From assembly GCF_047948215.1 (NCBI RefSeq), contig NC_134464.1, positions 35,091,020 through 35,155,019 on the forward strand: a DNA stretch of 64,000 bases. The letters run 5' to 3'. This document shows positions 1 to 11,080 of this stretch, in pieces. The notes beneath the pieces are model-generated. The model was not told the DNA's origin, made no database searches, and was given only the letters and a program-made list of their open reading frames with translations. Origin of the DNA: Lycorma delicatula (lineage: Eukaryota > Arthropoda > Insecta > Hemiptera > Fulgoridae). The first letter of the stretch is position 1. The number at the start of each line of letters is the position of its first letter. A program made the translations under genes and the position numbers.

Positions 1-1324
1 TCTGGAGTAATAGATGCGACAGTTGTTTCAATAATCAATCCTATGTCTCAAATCGGATCGGTCAGCTGGTAACGGTGGCACATACACTTGATCGTTTATA
101 AACCCCCAAAAAAACAAATCGCATGGGATCAGATCGGACGAACGTGAAGGCCATGCAAACAAGCCCTGTCATTTGGTCCTGGGCGACCGATCCAGCTGTC
201 GGGGAGAATTTCATTCAACCGATCACGTAAAACATTATACCAGTGAGGATGCGTACCATTCTGTTGCCAAATAACGTTCTGTGGTACGTATTGCAATTGA
301 AAAAACAGCCATACTTGTAGCATGTCAAGATAGTTCATTCCAGACACATTTGCTTCCACGTAAATGAACGGCCCATCGGGATAACCTCGGGGTAACTAAA
401 CTTACCATCGGGATACGGCACAAAAAATATTCGGTTTTTGGGAGTCTCGTTCACACTGCAATATTTCGTGAGGATTTTTTGGTCCCCAAATATGTACATT
501 ATGAGTGTTTACTTTTCCATTAACATGAAATGTTGATTCGTTACTGAATAAGATACGAAAAAAAAAAGTATTTATCGTCACGGTGCATCATGTCATTTGG
601 GAAGCTAGCACGCAAACTATAATCTGTAGACTTTTTTCATATCTGTAGTGCTCGTAACAGCTATAAACGATATGGACGCAGTTTTAAGTGGTTCCTTAAA
701 ACCCTCCATACAGACACTGGAATTACTAATTTGCGGCTAGTCTTCTAACGAATTTCCTAGGAATACGCACAAAAGACTCTTTTACACGTTCAAAATTGTC
801 TTCGGATACACTTGGTCGTTCTGTACTCTTCCCCTGTAGGTCTGGCTAAAGGATTACTGACGTGATGTGACTGATTACTGTGACGTGTAATCAGTTAGAG
901 GGTCAATATAAGACCTCTGTTAAAGCCCCATCAAGGATACGAATTGGGGAGGGGGGAAGTGGCGACCGGAATCGTAATAAGGAGGCTGTCTTCCCCTACA
1001 AAATGTATTCTTCCCTTTACAAATATAGCCAGTGGTTTCAAATCGTTTATACCATCTACGAATGTTATTCTCACTCGGGGGATCACAACAGAACTTCAAA
1101 CGGAACATACATTGAATAGTAATTACAGATTCACACTTTGCAAACTGCAAGAAACAGAACGCTTTCTATTGGGAGGTTGCCATATTTGCTACTAATGCTT
1201 TCTAGTGGAAGGTACAGGAAACAGTTTGGGTTGCTCTTTCATTTCACATACAGTTAATCAATTTATTTGAAAATCGAGAAATATTATATAGCTTTAGAAC
1301 CCCGATAATCATTTTGAAACACAC
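1..1324 (-). mobile_element. Tc1/mariner-superfamily element (DUF4817-type transposase), degraded, cut by the window edge
   Basis: Reading right to left, the element starts near 1324 with a terminal region that matches, in both orientations, the ends of the copy at 51451-52338. A helix-turn-helix segment follows at about 1150-1010 (residues such as NIRRWYKRFETTG). The rest of the N-terminal region resumes near 840 (GKSTERPSVSEDNFERV), then a degraded central part. The C-terminal catalytic region at about 359-129 includes FQLQYVPQNVIWQQNGTHPHW and the family hallmark DRLNEILPDSWIGR. The next part continues in another frame toward position 1. Stops and frame changes make it a fossil. The family moves DNA by a DDE/D transposase and targets TA. 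The final part of the gene lies outside the window. Confidence 0.85.
840..1004 (+). mobile_element. Short LINE-tail fragment nested in the Tc1-like element
   Basis: This 165-bp block interrupts the transposase reading between ICKGK (right side) and GKSTERP (left side). It is bordered by imperfect copies of the same host stretch, about 824-839 and 1005-1020, consistent with a target-site duplication of roughly 14-16 bp. Its core (GTGGCGACCGGAATCGT) recurs at about 33600-33620 downstream of an R1-like LINE C-terminus. I infer a severely 5'-truncated R1-like LINE 3' UTR; orientation follows the 33.6-kb copy. Confidence 0.6.
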
Positions 1325-2209
1325 TATTATAAATGTTTTGGGGAGTTGGCCCAAAATAACATAGCCTGATTATATAGAGGGTTATTAAAGTTATTTAAGG
1401 AATTATTAAAGGTTATTTAAGTAGTCAAGCCTAAATAAACTAGATTTTATAATAAAATAACAGTATTAAGTATTGTTTAGCATTTATATTTTGTTTGGAT
1501 ATAATAGCTACTAAGCTATAACCAACTCGGAATGACAGGGTTGACACCCTTCTTTCTATAAAAATTAAAGTTCTGAGGGAATTAATTATTATCCTAATAT
1601 ATCTATTATCAATTTATAAATGATCAAAAATAATGAGTTGAAAATTATTTGATATTTTTGCAAGAATTTATAAATCTACACAAAATTAAAATTCAGACAT
1701 ATAACTAAATTCTCATTTAGTTCACTAACTAATCGTTTAGTCTGTAAGAAATCAAACCAACCAATCGGTTTGGATCTCCGTTCACGGTTGGTTATGGATT
1801 TGTCTTATACGTGTTCAGTTTACCTCGTTAAACAAGAATATTTGCGGCTGAATTCTTTATCATACTCATAACTTGTTAATAACAACAATTCACTAGTCAG
1901 TTTCTACTATTCTTAGTCATGTAGGAGATCAACAACGAAAGAGTTATGCAGGTACCAAAGAAGCTTCACAGCTGATTTTTATGAAGACATGATCAATTTT
2001 GATAATACGTTTGCTACGAAATGTCAATAGAAGAAGGCAGTTTGGTCGTGTGAAATATAACAACTTTCGAGAACAAAATTTGTTAAGTGTACTTACTGTA
2101 TTGCCAAGAAAATTTAGGGAGAATGATAGATGGATTGATATGAAGAAATCGTCTGTCTGCGTTTTAGGCTTATATTGAATGATATGTGGGGATTCCTTAC
2201 GTCATCAGG
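1325..2209. other. AT-rich unannotated stretch
   Basis: No convincing coding region, RNA gene or recognisable element was seen. The sequence is AT-rich with frequent stops in all frames. Confidence 0.5.
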
Positions 2210-2970
2210 TGATTTTAAGTTAAGTTTCAGGTAGATTTCATAAAAAAGCTACCTATTGTAATGGATACTATGAATCGACTTCCGGAAAATTTCGACATAT
2301 CTTCGCGTTTCACACCCCCCAGACACCAAAACGTTTATATATATTTCACTTTCTTGTGAATATGATAACTGCCGTAATTTTGCGCCAATCACTTTGAAAT
2401 TGTTAGATAAAATATAACGACCGAAAATTTCGGTGGAGTTTTTGTTAATGGGCAAAATCGGATCATGGGGTAAAAATGGGAGCGCTTTTTCGAAAAACAA
2501 AATATCGCTATAACTTTCTTATTCAGTAAAATATCGAATTGGTTTAAAGTTCCTACTATTCCTTAGATAAGGGCCTAAAACTTATATAAGTAAAGGTTTT
2601 GATATCACCAATCATTGCCTCAGGGGGTGGAAAAAACGGGGGTCCGAAGACAAAAAAATCATATCTCCCTTAATAGGCACAATGGGTTTAAAGTTATCTT
2701 TAATCCTCTAAACATTACCTGAAACGTTTGTCTGAAACAATTTTTGATATGACCAACCCTTACGGCATGGGCTGACCAAAATGCTGCTGGAATGGTAAGA
2801 AGGTGAACTTGTCGTATGGTAAACATGTGAAAATTTTTCACATGCAACCATTGTCGTCTGAGAAAATTTGAAATTTTTCTTAGCTTTAAGGTGGAAATCT
2901 TTTTTATCCCCTACTTAGCATCGGTGAAATCTAACTCCGCCTTCCGGCGTGCCAAAAGGGATTTTTTAAA
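2210..2970 (+). repeat. Interspersed TIR repeat (family T), copy 1
   Basis: About 0.75 kb closely similar to 4961-5720 and, inverted, to 39283-40085. Shared landmarks include GGTAGATTTCA near one end and its inverse TGAAATCTA near the other, the phrase TAACTTTCTTATTCAGTAAAA, and CCTACTTAGCA near the right end. There is no coding potential. The inverted short termini and even length suggest a non-autonomous DNA transposon, but its autonomous partner is not in the window. Confidence 0.7.
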
Positions 2971-4960
2971 AATATTTTCCGCATAACGCTTTATCATATT
3001 CTTTACAATCAAAATTACCATACATTAACGTTGGCGGAAGGGGTTTCGACCGAAAATAATAAACTATTTCAATTTCTTAAATCTTAAAAATTTTTTCTAA
3101 ATTGTTTTAAGGTTTTTTTTGCACTGTATAATTCACTCGTGTAAACTTGTATAAATGTATATATTTTTAAAAAAAAGATATTTCTATTTTCATGATATTT
3201 TTGTTTTTATTAACTTTGTTTCTGATTGATGAATTTTATCTATAATTATTAATATTTCAATTCCTACCTGTTTTTGGGCGCTTTTTTATCCTTTATTCTT
3301 GTTATAATTTAATGCGTTCCGTATTTTAATATGTTTATTTTCTGTCTTGATTTATGTTTTTTTAGCTTTTCCGGAAAATTTTCATAGTTCGTGGTATGTA
3401 AGTAACATATGGCTTTCATCCATCTATTTGGACGTCATTCTGTTGTTCATGGTTATCGGCTGGTAATAACCTTTCCTGTATTTCGCTCTTTATAAAGATT
3501 ATCAACTTCAAAAGAACTTATTATTTAAATATACGTATTTATTTTCTACGTATTATTCTAATTAACCTAGCGTTATACACAACTTGTTTTACTGTAACTT
3601 ACATGATCGTATATATTCTATTTAAATCCAATAAGATTATTAATCTATTAAGTTATGAATCCCAATAAATATTAGCTCATTAAAAGACTATCTGCTCTTT
3701 AATGAGATTTTCTTTCTTGGAATGTATAAGAGAAATGCTTACGTATATTGTAATTTATTTTCTTGTGCATCAGGTAAAAATCAAAATATACTGTAATAAA
3801 TATCATTTTTTCTACCAGGTCAGATATGTTAACAAAGTTAAAATAAATTTTAATTGTTTGCACTGTATATTCAACATTCCTGATATATTTATCATTATAA
3901 GACCCGGCTTTACGAGAAAGACTTGTGAAAAGGATGCAAACATTGAACTTTTTGTAAAAATCTTTGAAAAATAATAGGAAGAGAATTCAAATTGATAGAT
4001 CAGTATAAATGGATAGTTCTTATTAAATCATACAAATACTAATGACTCCAAACTTTTCTTTAATATCATCAAAACAGACTTATGAAAGTTTTTTCAGGTA
4101 AACTCAGAACACCCAGAAAGTAATTTAGGATAAACCCTTTGTCAGAAAGGATAATCGACCCTTCGTAGAACAATTAAGAAACAAACAATTCTCCGATAGA
4201 TGTACTTTTACAAGTTTTCGTCGGGTAAAAGGTATCTTTTCTGCCTAAAATCCCTGAGATTTCATTACCGATCAACAGTATTTTTTTTTGTTCATCAGGT
4301 CAAATATATATATTAGAATAAACTAAATTTTTTTTAGGTATAAATTTATATACTGAAGGTCTAACAGAGAACAAGTTCAAAAAAGAAAACCCTAATCAAT
4401 CCCCAGAATTTAGATACGTTATACACTTGAATTGTAACTACTCAGCCAAATTTCTGTTGAAGGGTGCAGTTAATTATCTATATAACAATATTTATCGAAA
4501 TTAAAATGTAATATTTTTTTTTTTAATATATTTTAAGTTTATTGACTGATTTCATGCTAGTGTTCATTCCTTTTGTTCCATACAAATCATTTGATATATC
4601 TACTGCATCCTAAATCCTAATTATGATTTAAATATTCAAATATTTGTAGTCCTTTTCTTACGCGTATTTTATCTTCTATGCGTCCCTACCATGCTAAATT
4701 TAAGCTTGTCCAACCAGCCAGTACAATTTTTTTGTAAATTCTACTACAGATTTATCTTTTATTTTTATCTTAAAGAAACATCATTTAGAATTTTATTGAT
4801 CAACCCAATTTAAATATCTTAAATGAAAATATCTTAATTTTAAACATTCCCTTGAAGTACCTCGTTTTTAAAGCGTCTTATTTTTTTATTTTATTTTAAT
4901 TGTCATGTTTCATGTAGCATGTTTCATGCTACATTCCACACAAATATCTCCTAATACCTA
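2971..4960. other. AT-rich stretch, nothing supported
   Basis: An open frame at 3702-3974 (+) encodes about 90 residues rich in I, F, K and Y. It matches nothing I recognise and has the composition expected of chance AT-rich frames. No other feature is supported. Confidence 0.5.
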
Positions 4961-5054
4961 AAATGGTACCTATTGTACCATGATTCGACTTCCAAATTTC
5001 AACATGTCTTCGCGTTTCACATCCCCCAGACCCCAAAACCACCGTCAGTTCAAA

Positions 5055-5089
<35 letters not shown>

Positions 5090-5720
5090 CACTTTCTTGT
5101 GGACAAGATAACTACCGGAATTGTGCCAATCACTTTCAAATTGATACATAAAATATAACGACACAAAATCTCGATCGAGTTCATTAATGGGAGAGATCGG
5201 ATCATGGGAATGGAAATGGGGGCTTTTTTGAAAAAAAATCGTTATAACTTTCTTATTCAGTAAAATACCGGATTTGTTTAAAGTTCCTACTATTCTTTGA
5301 ATAAGGGCCTAAAATTTATGTAAGTAAATTTTTTTTTATGTCACCAATCATTGACCCAGGGGGTGTAAAAATGGGGGTTTGAAGACAAAAACAAAACATG
5401 CCTCCCTTAGTAGGCACATTATCGATTCGGTTTAAAGTGGTTGTTAGTCCTTTAAACATTATCTAAAACTTTTGTCTGTAACAATTTTTTATATCACCAA
5501 CCCTTACGGCAAGGGATGATCAAAATTTTGCTGGAATGGAAAGAAGATGGAGCTTGTCGTACGCCAAACGTATGAAACTTTTCTTCACATGCAACCATCG
5601 TTGTATTGTGTAAATTTGAAGTTCTTCTTAGCTTTAAGATGGACATTTTTTTTACCCCCTACTTAGCACCGGTGAAATCTACTTCCGCGTTCCGGCGTGC
5701 TGAAAGGGATTCTTTTTTAG
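4961..5720 (+). repeat. Interspersed TIR repeat (family T), copy 2
   Basis: Second copy of the 0.75-kb family at 2210-2970, same orientation. It has acquired a (TA)n microsatellite at about 5059-5087, between the conserved 'CAAAAGTTTATA' and 'TTTCACTTTCTTGT' blocks. Numerous substitutions and small indels separate the copies, so they are old. Confidence 0.7.
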
Positions 5721-5947
5721 TAAATCTTTGGTTATTTGTGTTAATCTCCCTTATTTCTTCAATTATATTTTAATTATACACGATAAAAAAAAAACGTTCA
5801 GTAAATTTTAATTTATTTATATTTTTTTCTGTTAAATATCATTATTTTTCTTTTATCATTATATATTTATTGATTTTCAAAATAAATTAGATTTCTACAA
5901 ATAGATTCTGTTTTAAAACTGCAAAATATGTTAATTTTTATTGAAAA

Positions 5948-7412
5948 CTAGCTCTACCCGCCACGCTTCGCTGTGGCACATTGTGGTTGCATGGATGAGA
6001 AATGAGAAACAAAACAAAGCATACGTTTCATAGAAGTTTAATTTTGCAATACTTGTGGATATACAATATTTTTTGTTTTTCCACTGTCTGCGTAGATATA
6101 AAGGCTATCTGGTTTGCCGACTCGGGAACACGCAACATACAGTTGCCCATGTGAGAAGCAATCCGCATCTAAATCTAAACACACAATTCTAAAGATAGAC
6201 CTTGAGCTTTATTGATTGTGATTGCAAATGCCAATCGAATTGGGAATTGCAATCTTAAAATTAAAGTGGTGCATCGGTCGGGATTATGGGTATTCGAGGA
6301 ATGAGGACATCTTCACCTTTGAAAGTCCCCGTTAAAATTGTTGCTTCCACTACGTTATTCATCAATTTCTTAACTGCAAGTCGCGTGCCGTTGCAGAGTT
6401 TTGGCTGATTAATATTCCGCAACAGGGTAATTGTCATTTTTTGATCGAACTGTTACTAGAATCAATCTAATGAGGAATGTTTTCCCAGTTCCTCCTGGCG
6501 CATCCAAGAAGAAGGTCCCCCCAATTCCGTCATTTATCATTTGCATTATGCGATCATAAATGCCTTTCTGTTCACGCGTTAATTTGGGAATGTTTGATTG
6601 GACATATGACTGAAGATCACCAATGCTGTAACTCTGTTCACGGCGTAAATCCACATCAAATGAAGCAATCGCAGCTCGGGTGGGTGCTGGCATTCCCAAT
6701 TGACTAAGAACCTTATTTGCAATAGCTAAGCACTTGTCTTCAATATTTATCAATGCTTCATTGTAAATGCCTTCTGTAAATTCCATGGTCAAATTGGTAT
6801 TTTCTAGGCGTACTCTTTGCAAAATATCCTCAGCCATATGCGATCGATATCTTTCCCATAACTCTGTGGGAGATGAAGGGAAGCAAGCGGTCAATATAAT
6901 TGCGAATAATGCACGAATTTAGTTTGGATGTGCAGTGTTGCACGCGTCATTAATACATATATCCCACTGTTGGTCGTTTTCTAATAAATTCAGAGCTTGG
7001 TGAAAGGCGCAGCTCAATCACGACACGATCACACAAAAGTACCTCGATTAAAGTGAATATTTAATTCAGATTGTATAATAATCTGAATCAGATGCAAGTG
7101 GATACGTTTTTTTTTTTGTTACAAAACAATGTAATTGGGAACAGGTATTGTTTCACGTGTGACTGCGGTTGTCGTTAGCTAGTATGGCGAGTGTTCCCCT
7201 CGCTTCCGGCAGATGGCGCGGTCACTGGTACACAGCTGACCGTTAAAAAAACTGTTTTCTCACTGTCGCGGGTATGTGACTGATGCGAAAAATAGATAAA
7301 AACAATCTTTGATGCGGGTTATATATCGTGCTAAAATTTGAGCTCAATCGGTGCAGAACATTTTGAGTTTTTGAAGCGTACACAAACGAACTTAACATTT
7401 TTATATATAAAG
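5948..7412 (-). mobile_element. Helitron, internally deleted, both termini recognisable
   Basis: On the minus strand the element begins TC at 7412 (TCTTTATATATAAAAATG) and ends CTAG at 5948-5951. The terminus is preceded by a short hairpin, CCACAGCGAAGCGTGG. The flanking bases are A (5947) and T (7413), the A^T target expected of Helitrons, with no target duplication. Length is about 1.46 kb against 5 kb or more for autonomous elements; the Rep/HUH nuclease and the middle of the helicase are missing. The helicase remnants are listed separately. Confidence 0.88.
5990..7010 (-). pseudogene. Helitron Pif1-like helicase remnant
   Basis: The longest intact piece (6894-6409) holds the region leading into a Pif1/RecD-type helicase and its Walker A motif, seen as FFLDAPGGTGKTF. 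Upstream, at about 7010-6895, are the family residues ENDQQWDICINDACNTAHPN, ending in a stop. Downstream the reading jumps to the C-terminal region (CNGTRLAVKKLMNNVVEATI, then FAITINKAQG and LYVACSRVGKPDSLYIYA in several frames). Helicase motifs II-IV are deleted between them. In an intact element this enzyme works with the Rep nuclease in rolling-circle transposition. This copy cannot be functional. Confidence 0.9.
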
Positions 7413-8017
7413 ATTTGTGGGCTGCGAAAAAAGCCCTTAAGTCTTGTGAAAAAACACATCATTTTAAATGCTTACAAAAGCAGAGTAATGCTTACAAATT
7501 ACATAATAATCAAACGGCGTTGATTTCAGTTGTTAATAAACTGCTAACGTAAGCAGAAGTTGTGCTGCTTCAGTGAAAAACGTGATTCTCGAGTATGTAT
7601 CTACTAATGAATTACGGTCTCCAAAGAAAACAAAACCCCGCAGGTCTTGGTCTTTGGTCTCACCAAAAAGGTGAGATTTCGATAAAAACGCGATTCGTAA
7701 AAAAATTACACGAATTTGAATTATTTAGAAATAGTTAATCGGTGTATTATGTCTTTTGGAAGAGAATTCGCTTATTGTCTTTGACAACGCTTCTTATCAT
7801 TAAACGAAAAGAATTCCAGCCGTGTTATAAAAAAAAACAATGATATCAAAATGTGGCTTAGTTCAAAAGGAATAATTTTTGAAGAGGTTTAAGTTAATAT
7901 TCAATCATTGCAAAGGGTTTCGCGTATCAAAAGTAATTATAGTCCGTATGAAATTGGTTTGACACATAACGCCATATTGGTAAGTCGTGTTTTTATTCGG
8001 CTCCTAACGAATATGTT
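7413..8017. other. Between Helitron and SINE; unassigned
   Basis: AT-rich; no gene supported. It may belong to a larger Helitron-derived block, since a further Helitron 5' end lies at 9069, but no internal Helitron coding was seen. Confidence 0.4.
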
Positions 8018-8181
8018 TACCGGCCTCCGTGGCGCGAGTGGTAACGTCTCGGACTTTAATCCGGTGGTTCCGAGTTCGAATCCCGGTCAGGCATGGCATA
8101 TTCATACGCTATAAATCATTCATATCATCATCTGAAGCAATGCATAACGGTGTCTTCGGAGGTTAGAAAAAACAAAAAAAA
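8018..8181 (+). mobile_element. tRNA-derived SINE, family B, copy 1
   Basis: A tRNA-like head starts near 8021, with a box A-like TGGCGCGAGTGG (8030-8041) and a very good box B GTTCGAATCC (8074-8083), as for an internal RNA polymerase III promoter. The 3' half cannot close a normal acceptor stem, so this is not a tRNA gene. The tail (CTGAAGCAATGCATAACGG, then CTTCGGAGG and A-rich sequence) is shared with family A SINEs and with the copy at 61320-61466. Confidence 0.82.
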
Positions 8182-8499
8182 CGAATTCTTAGTTGTGTGG
8201 TTTCAGTGTTACTATTTTTGAATTTTGTTCTTTGCTTTTACATGGCAAAGAACGCTAAATGACCAAAAAACGATTGTTTGGTCATATATAAAAAAATAAC
8301 CTAACAAATGTTTTTTTGGTCATGATGTAGGGATATTATTTTCTGTGTATTTGGTTATTTCGACTTTTTTTGTTTGCATAGTCTTAAGTCTATCTGGGTT
8401 ATAAGAAAGTTGGGTGTTTTAATTTATTTACTGTAAGTCATCCTTGGTAGCTTTTCTTTTTGTTTTGGTGTTTTTTTTTTTTTTTAATAAAATACAGAT

Positions 8500-8900
8500 G
8501 TTGTAGCTGTTAAATATAATTCAAAGAAATTTGTTACTTAATCAGTTGTGATTTAGTTTACATTGGCAACGGCCATACGGGCTTTGTGATTGGTCGTTGT
8601 GTTTGACAGCGGCCATCTTGCATTGATCTGATTGGTTTTCCTTTGTTTACATTTCCATCTGATTTATTAGCCTCTTATTTAAAAAAAAAAAAAACTGTAC
8701 AAATTAAAAATAGATAGATAGATTTATTAAAAATAGATGAAAACAATCTTTGATGCGGATTATATATCGTGCAAAAATTTTTATATCGTGTTTTTTTTTT
8801 TAATTTAGCTGTTAAATATAATTCAAAGAAATTTGGTCGTTGTGTTTGACAGCGGCCATCTTGCATTGATCTGATTGGTTTTCCTTTGCTTATATTTCCA
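8500..8900. repeat. Diverged direct repeats next to Helitron 5' ends
   Basis: A block containing GACAGCGGCCATCTTGCATT occurs near 8607 and again near 8850. A second block, AGATAGATAGATTTATTAAA, occurs near 8710 and 8927. The intervals are similar (about 0.22-0.24 kb), so a roughly 220-bp unit was duplicated in tandem and then diverged. Confidence 0.65.
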
Positions 8901-9069
8901 AATTAAAAATGTATAAATTAAAAATAGATAGATAGATTTATTAAAAATAGATGAAAACAATCTTTCATGCGGGTTATATATCGTGCTAAAATTTGAGCTC
9001 AATCGGTGCAGAACATTTTGAGGTTTTGAAGCCGTACAAAAACGAACTTAACATTTATATATATATAGA
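8702..9069 (-). mobile_element. Helitron 5'-end fragments (two)
   Basis: The sequence 8935-9069 is nearly the same as the right-hand 150 bp of the Helitron at 5948-7412, including GAGCTCAATCGGTGCAGAAC. It finishes with GA at 9068-9069 followed by T, a second Helitron 5' terminus on the minus strand. A shorter version of the same block lies at about 8730-8775. No matching 3' CTAG terminus was found next to it. Confidence 0.7.
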
Positions 9070-9690
9070 TAAATTATATAATTCTAAATAAAAAAAATGT
9101 TCTGGATAATAATAAAAAGGAAAACTTTTTTTAAAGACTTAATAAAAGTTAAGAAAATAACCGAAGGGAGATTTTTTATCTTTTCTTAAAATAAGTTAAT
9201 TAAAGTTATATAAATAATATTCTTTTTTAAAAATGTAATATTTAAAATAACAAACTATACCATAAAATAATTACAAATGTATATACAGTATGATTCACAA
9301 AGAATATAACAAATTTCCAGGACATGTTCTACTGGTGAAAATAAAAAAGAAAGTTCGGATAAACATAGGTTCGGAAACGCTTCTTAGCAAGTATCGTTCA
9401 ACGCATATTATTCACTTTCATCGTAGTTTAGTATTGATAATGTCGTAGATTGCAAAAATAAAATAAAAGTTTGGGTAGAGAGTTACAAATTCTCCCCCTC
9501 ACCCTCTCTGTAGAGAGTTGATTAAAGATATTTTTTTTTTGTTTAATAAATGAAAGATAATAATAATAATGAATCCATACATTTTTAAACTGTAAATCGT
9601 TTTATGAATTCTCGATTACGTAATTGTAATTTATCTTAATTCTGAAATGATTCGTAAGAAAATTTGTATCACTAGGAGTTGTTTGTTAAT
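9070..9690. other. AT-rich stretch, nothing supported
   Basis: No coding or structural feature could be supported here. Confidence 0.5.
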
Positions 9691-9694
9691 GATT

Positions 9695-9955
9695 TTTTTA
9701 CACGACTGCACAGAAAGGAGTGTAATTAGTGTAGCTGTATGTATGTGTGTATGTATGTTTGTTCCATCGTAGCAGCTCAACGGCTGAACCGATTTATGTT
9801 TATATATGTTTAAATAAATTTAGATAATTAGAAAAAATTATACTATACACAAAATGTCGCCCGCATGCTCTTTTATTATCCTATATTAGTAATTATCCTA
9901 TATTAAAGAGAAATGTTTGTCAGCAATTTTTTTTTGCCAGTCGTGTTTTTTTAAT
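9695..9955 (+). repeat. ACGACTGC module preceding the ACTTCCTTGTAC element
   Basis: Starts around TTACACGACTGCACAG and contains a stretch of GTATGTATG repeats and GGCTGAACCGATTTA. The same module lies inverted at 35248-35525, again directly against an ACTTCCTTGTAC element. The pair therefore seems to form one composite unit. Confidence 0.55.
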
Positions 9956-10293
9956 TTTTACTTCTTGTACGAAGTAAAGGAAGTATTGTGATCGCGAAAA
10001 ATTTCAATTTTCAGATTTCAACGAAAATATCCATTTTGACCATCCCTGAATCCATTTTGTTTAGTTTCGGCGTGACACCTGTACGTACGTACATATCTCG
10101 TATAACTCAAAAACGATTAGTCGTAAGATGTTAAAATTTTGAATTTAGGACTGTTGTAACATCTAGTTGTGCACTTCCTTTTTTGATTGCAATCGACTGG
10201 ACCAAAAGTATCCAAAAAAGCCAAAAATAAAAAAAACAATTTTGGACTTTTTTTAACAGCAGTAATAAGCCTTCATTGAGAGCTTTTCAACGA
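9956..10293 (+). repeat. ACTTCCTTGTAC element (family S), copy 1, 3'-truncated
   Basis: Begins at the terminal hairpin-like block (ACTTCTTGTACGAAGTAAAG) and carries the family landmarks TTTTGACCATCCCTGAATCC, TTTCGGCGTGAC, GATTGCAATCGACTGG and CATTGAGAGCTTTTCAACG. It then runs into TA-rich sequence and lacks the last ~300 bp seen in full copies. Confidence 0.75.
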
Positions 10294-10454
10294 AAATATA
10301 TATATATTATAGGCTCTATATATATATATATATATATAAGTAAATATTATAAATAAACTTAAAAAATTCGAAAAAAAAATTATACTGTATATAAATATTT
10401 TATTGTAAGTAGTCAGCCGCACGCTCTTTAATTATCCTGTATTAAAGAGCAATG

Positions 10455-11080
10455 TTTTTTACTTCTCGTACAAGAAAGTATTGTAATCGCAAAAATTTCG
10501 GTTTTCAGATTTCAACGGAAATATCCATTTTGACCATCCCTGAATCCATTTTAATTAGTTTCGGCGTGACGTATTTATTTCGCAAACCTCAAAAACGATT
10601 AGCCGTAGAATGTTGAAATTTTGGATTTAGGACTATAGTAACATCTAGTTGTGCACCTCCCATTTTGATTGCAATCGACTGAACTAAAAGTGTTAAAAAA
10701 AACCAAAATCCAAAAAAAAATGGATTTTGGACTTTTTCTTAACTGCAGTAATAAGTCCTCATTGAGAGCTTTTCAACAATATATCATAAGTGGTACTTAT
10801 TTTCATTGGTTTCAGAGTTATAGGCAAATAAAAGTTTAACTAATGAAATATTTGGATCTTACAAGGAGAAGGCACATCAGTTCGAATCATCATTTCCTTT
10901 TTTTTAGTTTATTAATCTCTGATTGTAAAAAAATGACAATAAATAATAATTCATTAAGAATAAAACAAAGAAATATTAAATGAGAAGTTATTAATGAAAT
11001 AAATTTTATGTACTTTTAAGGTTGTGTGTATGTAATTAATTAAGCGTACAAGGAATATATGTGGTGTCTTTATCAGATTT
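10455..11080 (+). repeat. ACTTCCTTGTAC element (family S), copy 2, near full length
   Basis: Left end ACTTCTCGTACAAG, right end CGTACAAGGAA followed by GTGGTGTC, so the ends are inverted copies of ACTTCCTTGTACG. The internal landmarks are those of copy 1. There is no coding potential; the size (about 0.63 kb) fits a non-autonomous DNA element. Confidence 0.75.

Noticed and set aside
3702..3974. 90-codon open frame on the + strand
   Set aside because: I/F/K/Y-rich, no recognisable domain, in featureless AT-rich DNA; length is within chance expectation.
8021..8096. Possible tRNA gene
   Set aside because: The box B and T-arm are excellent, but the acceptor stem does not close and the sequence continues into a tail shared with other SINEs. 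It is a SINE head, not a tRNA gene. The same applies to 61345-61385.
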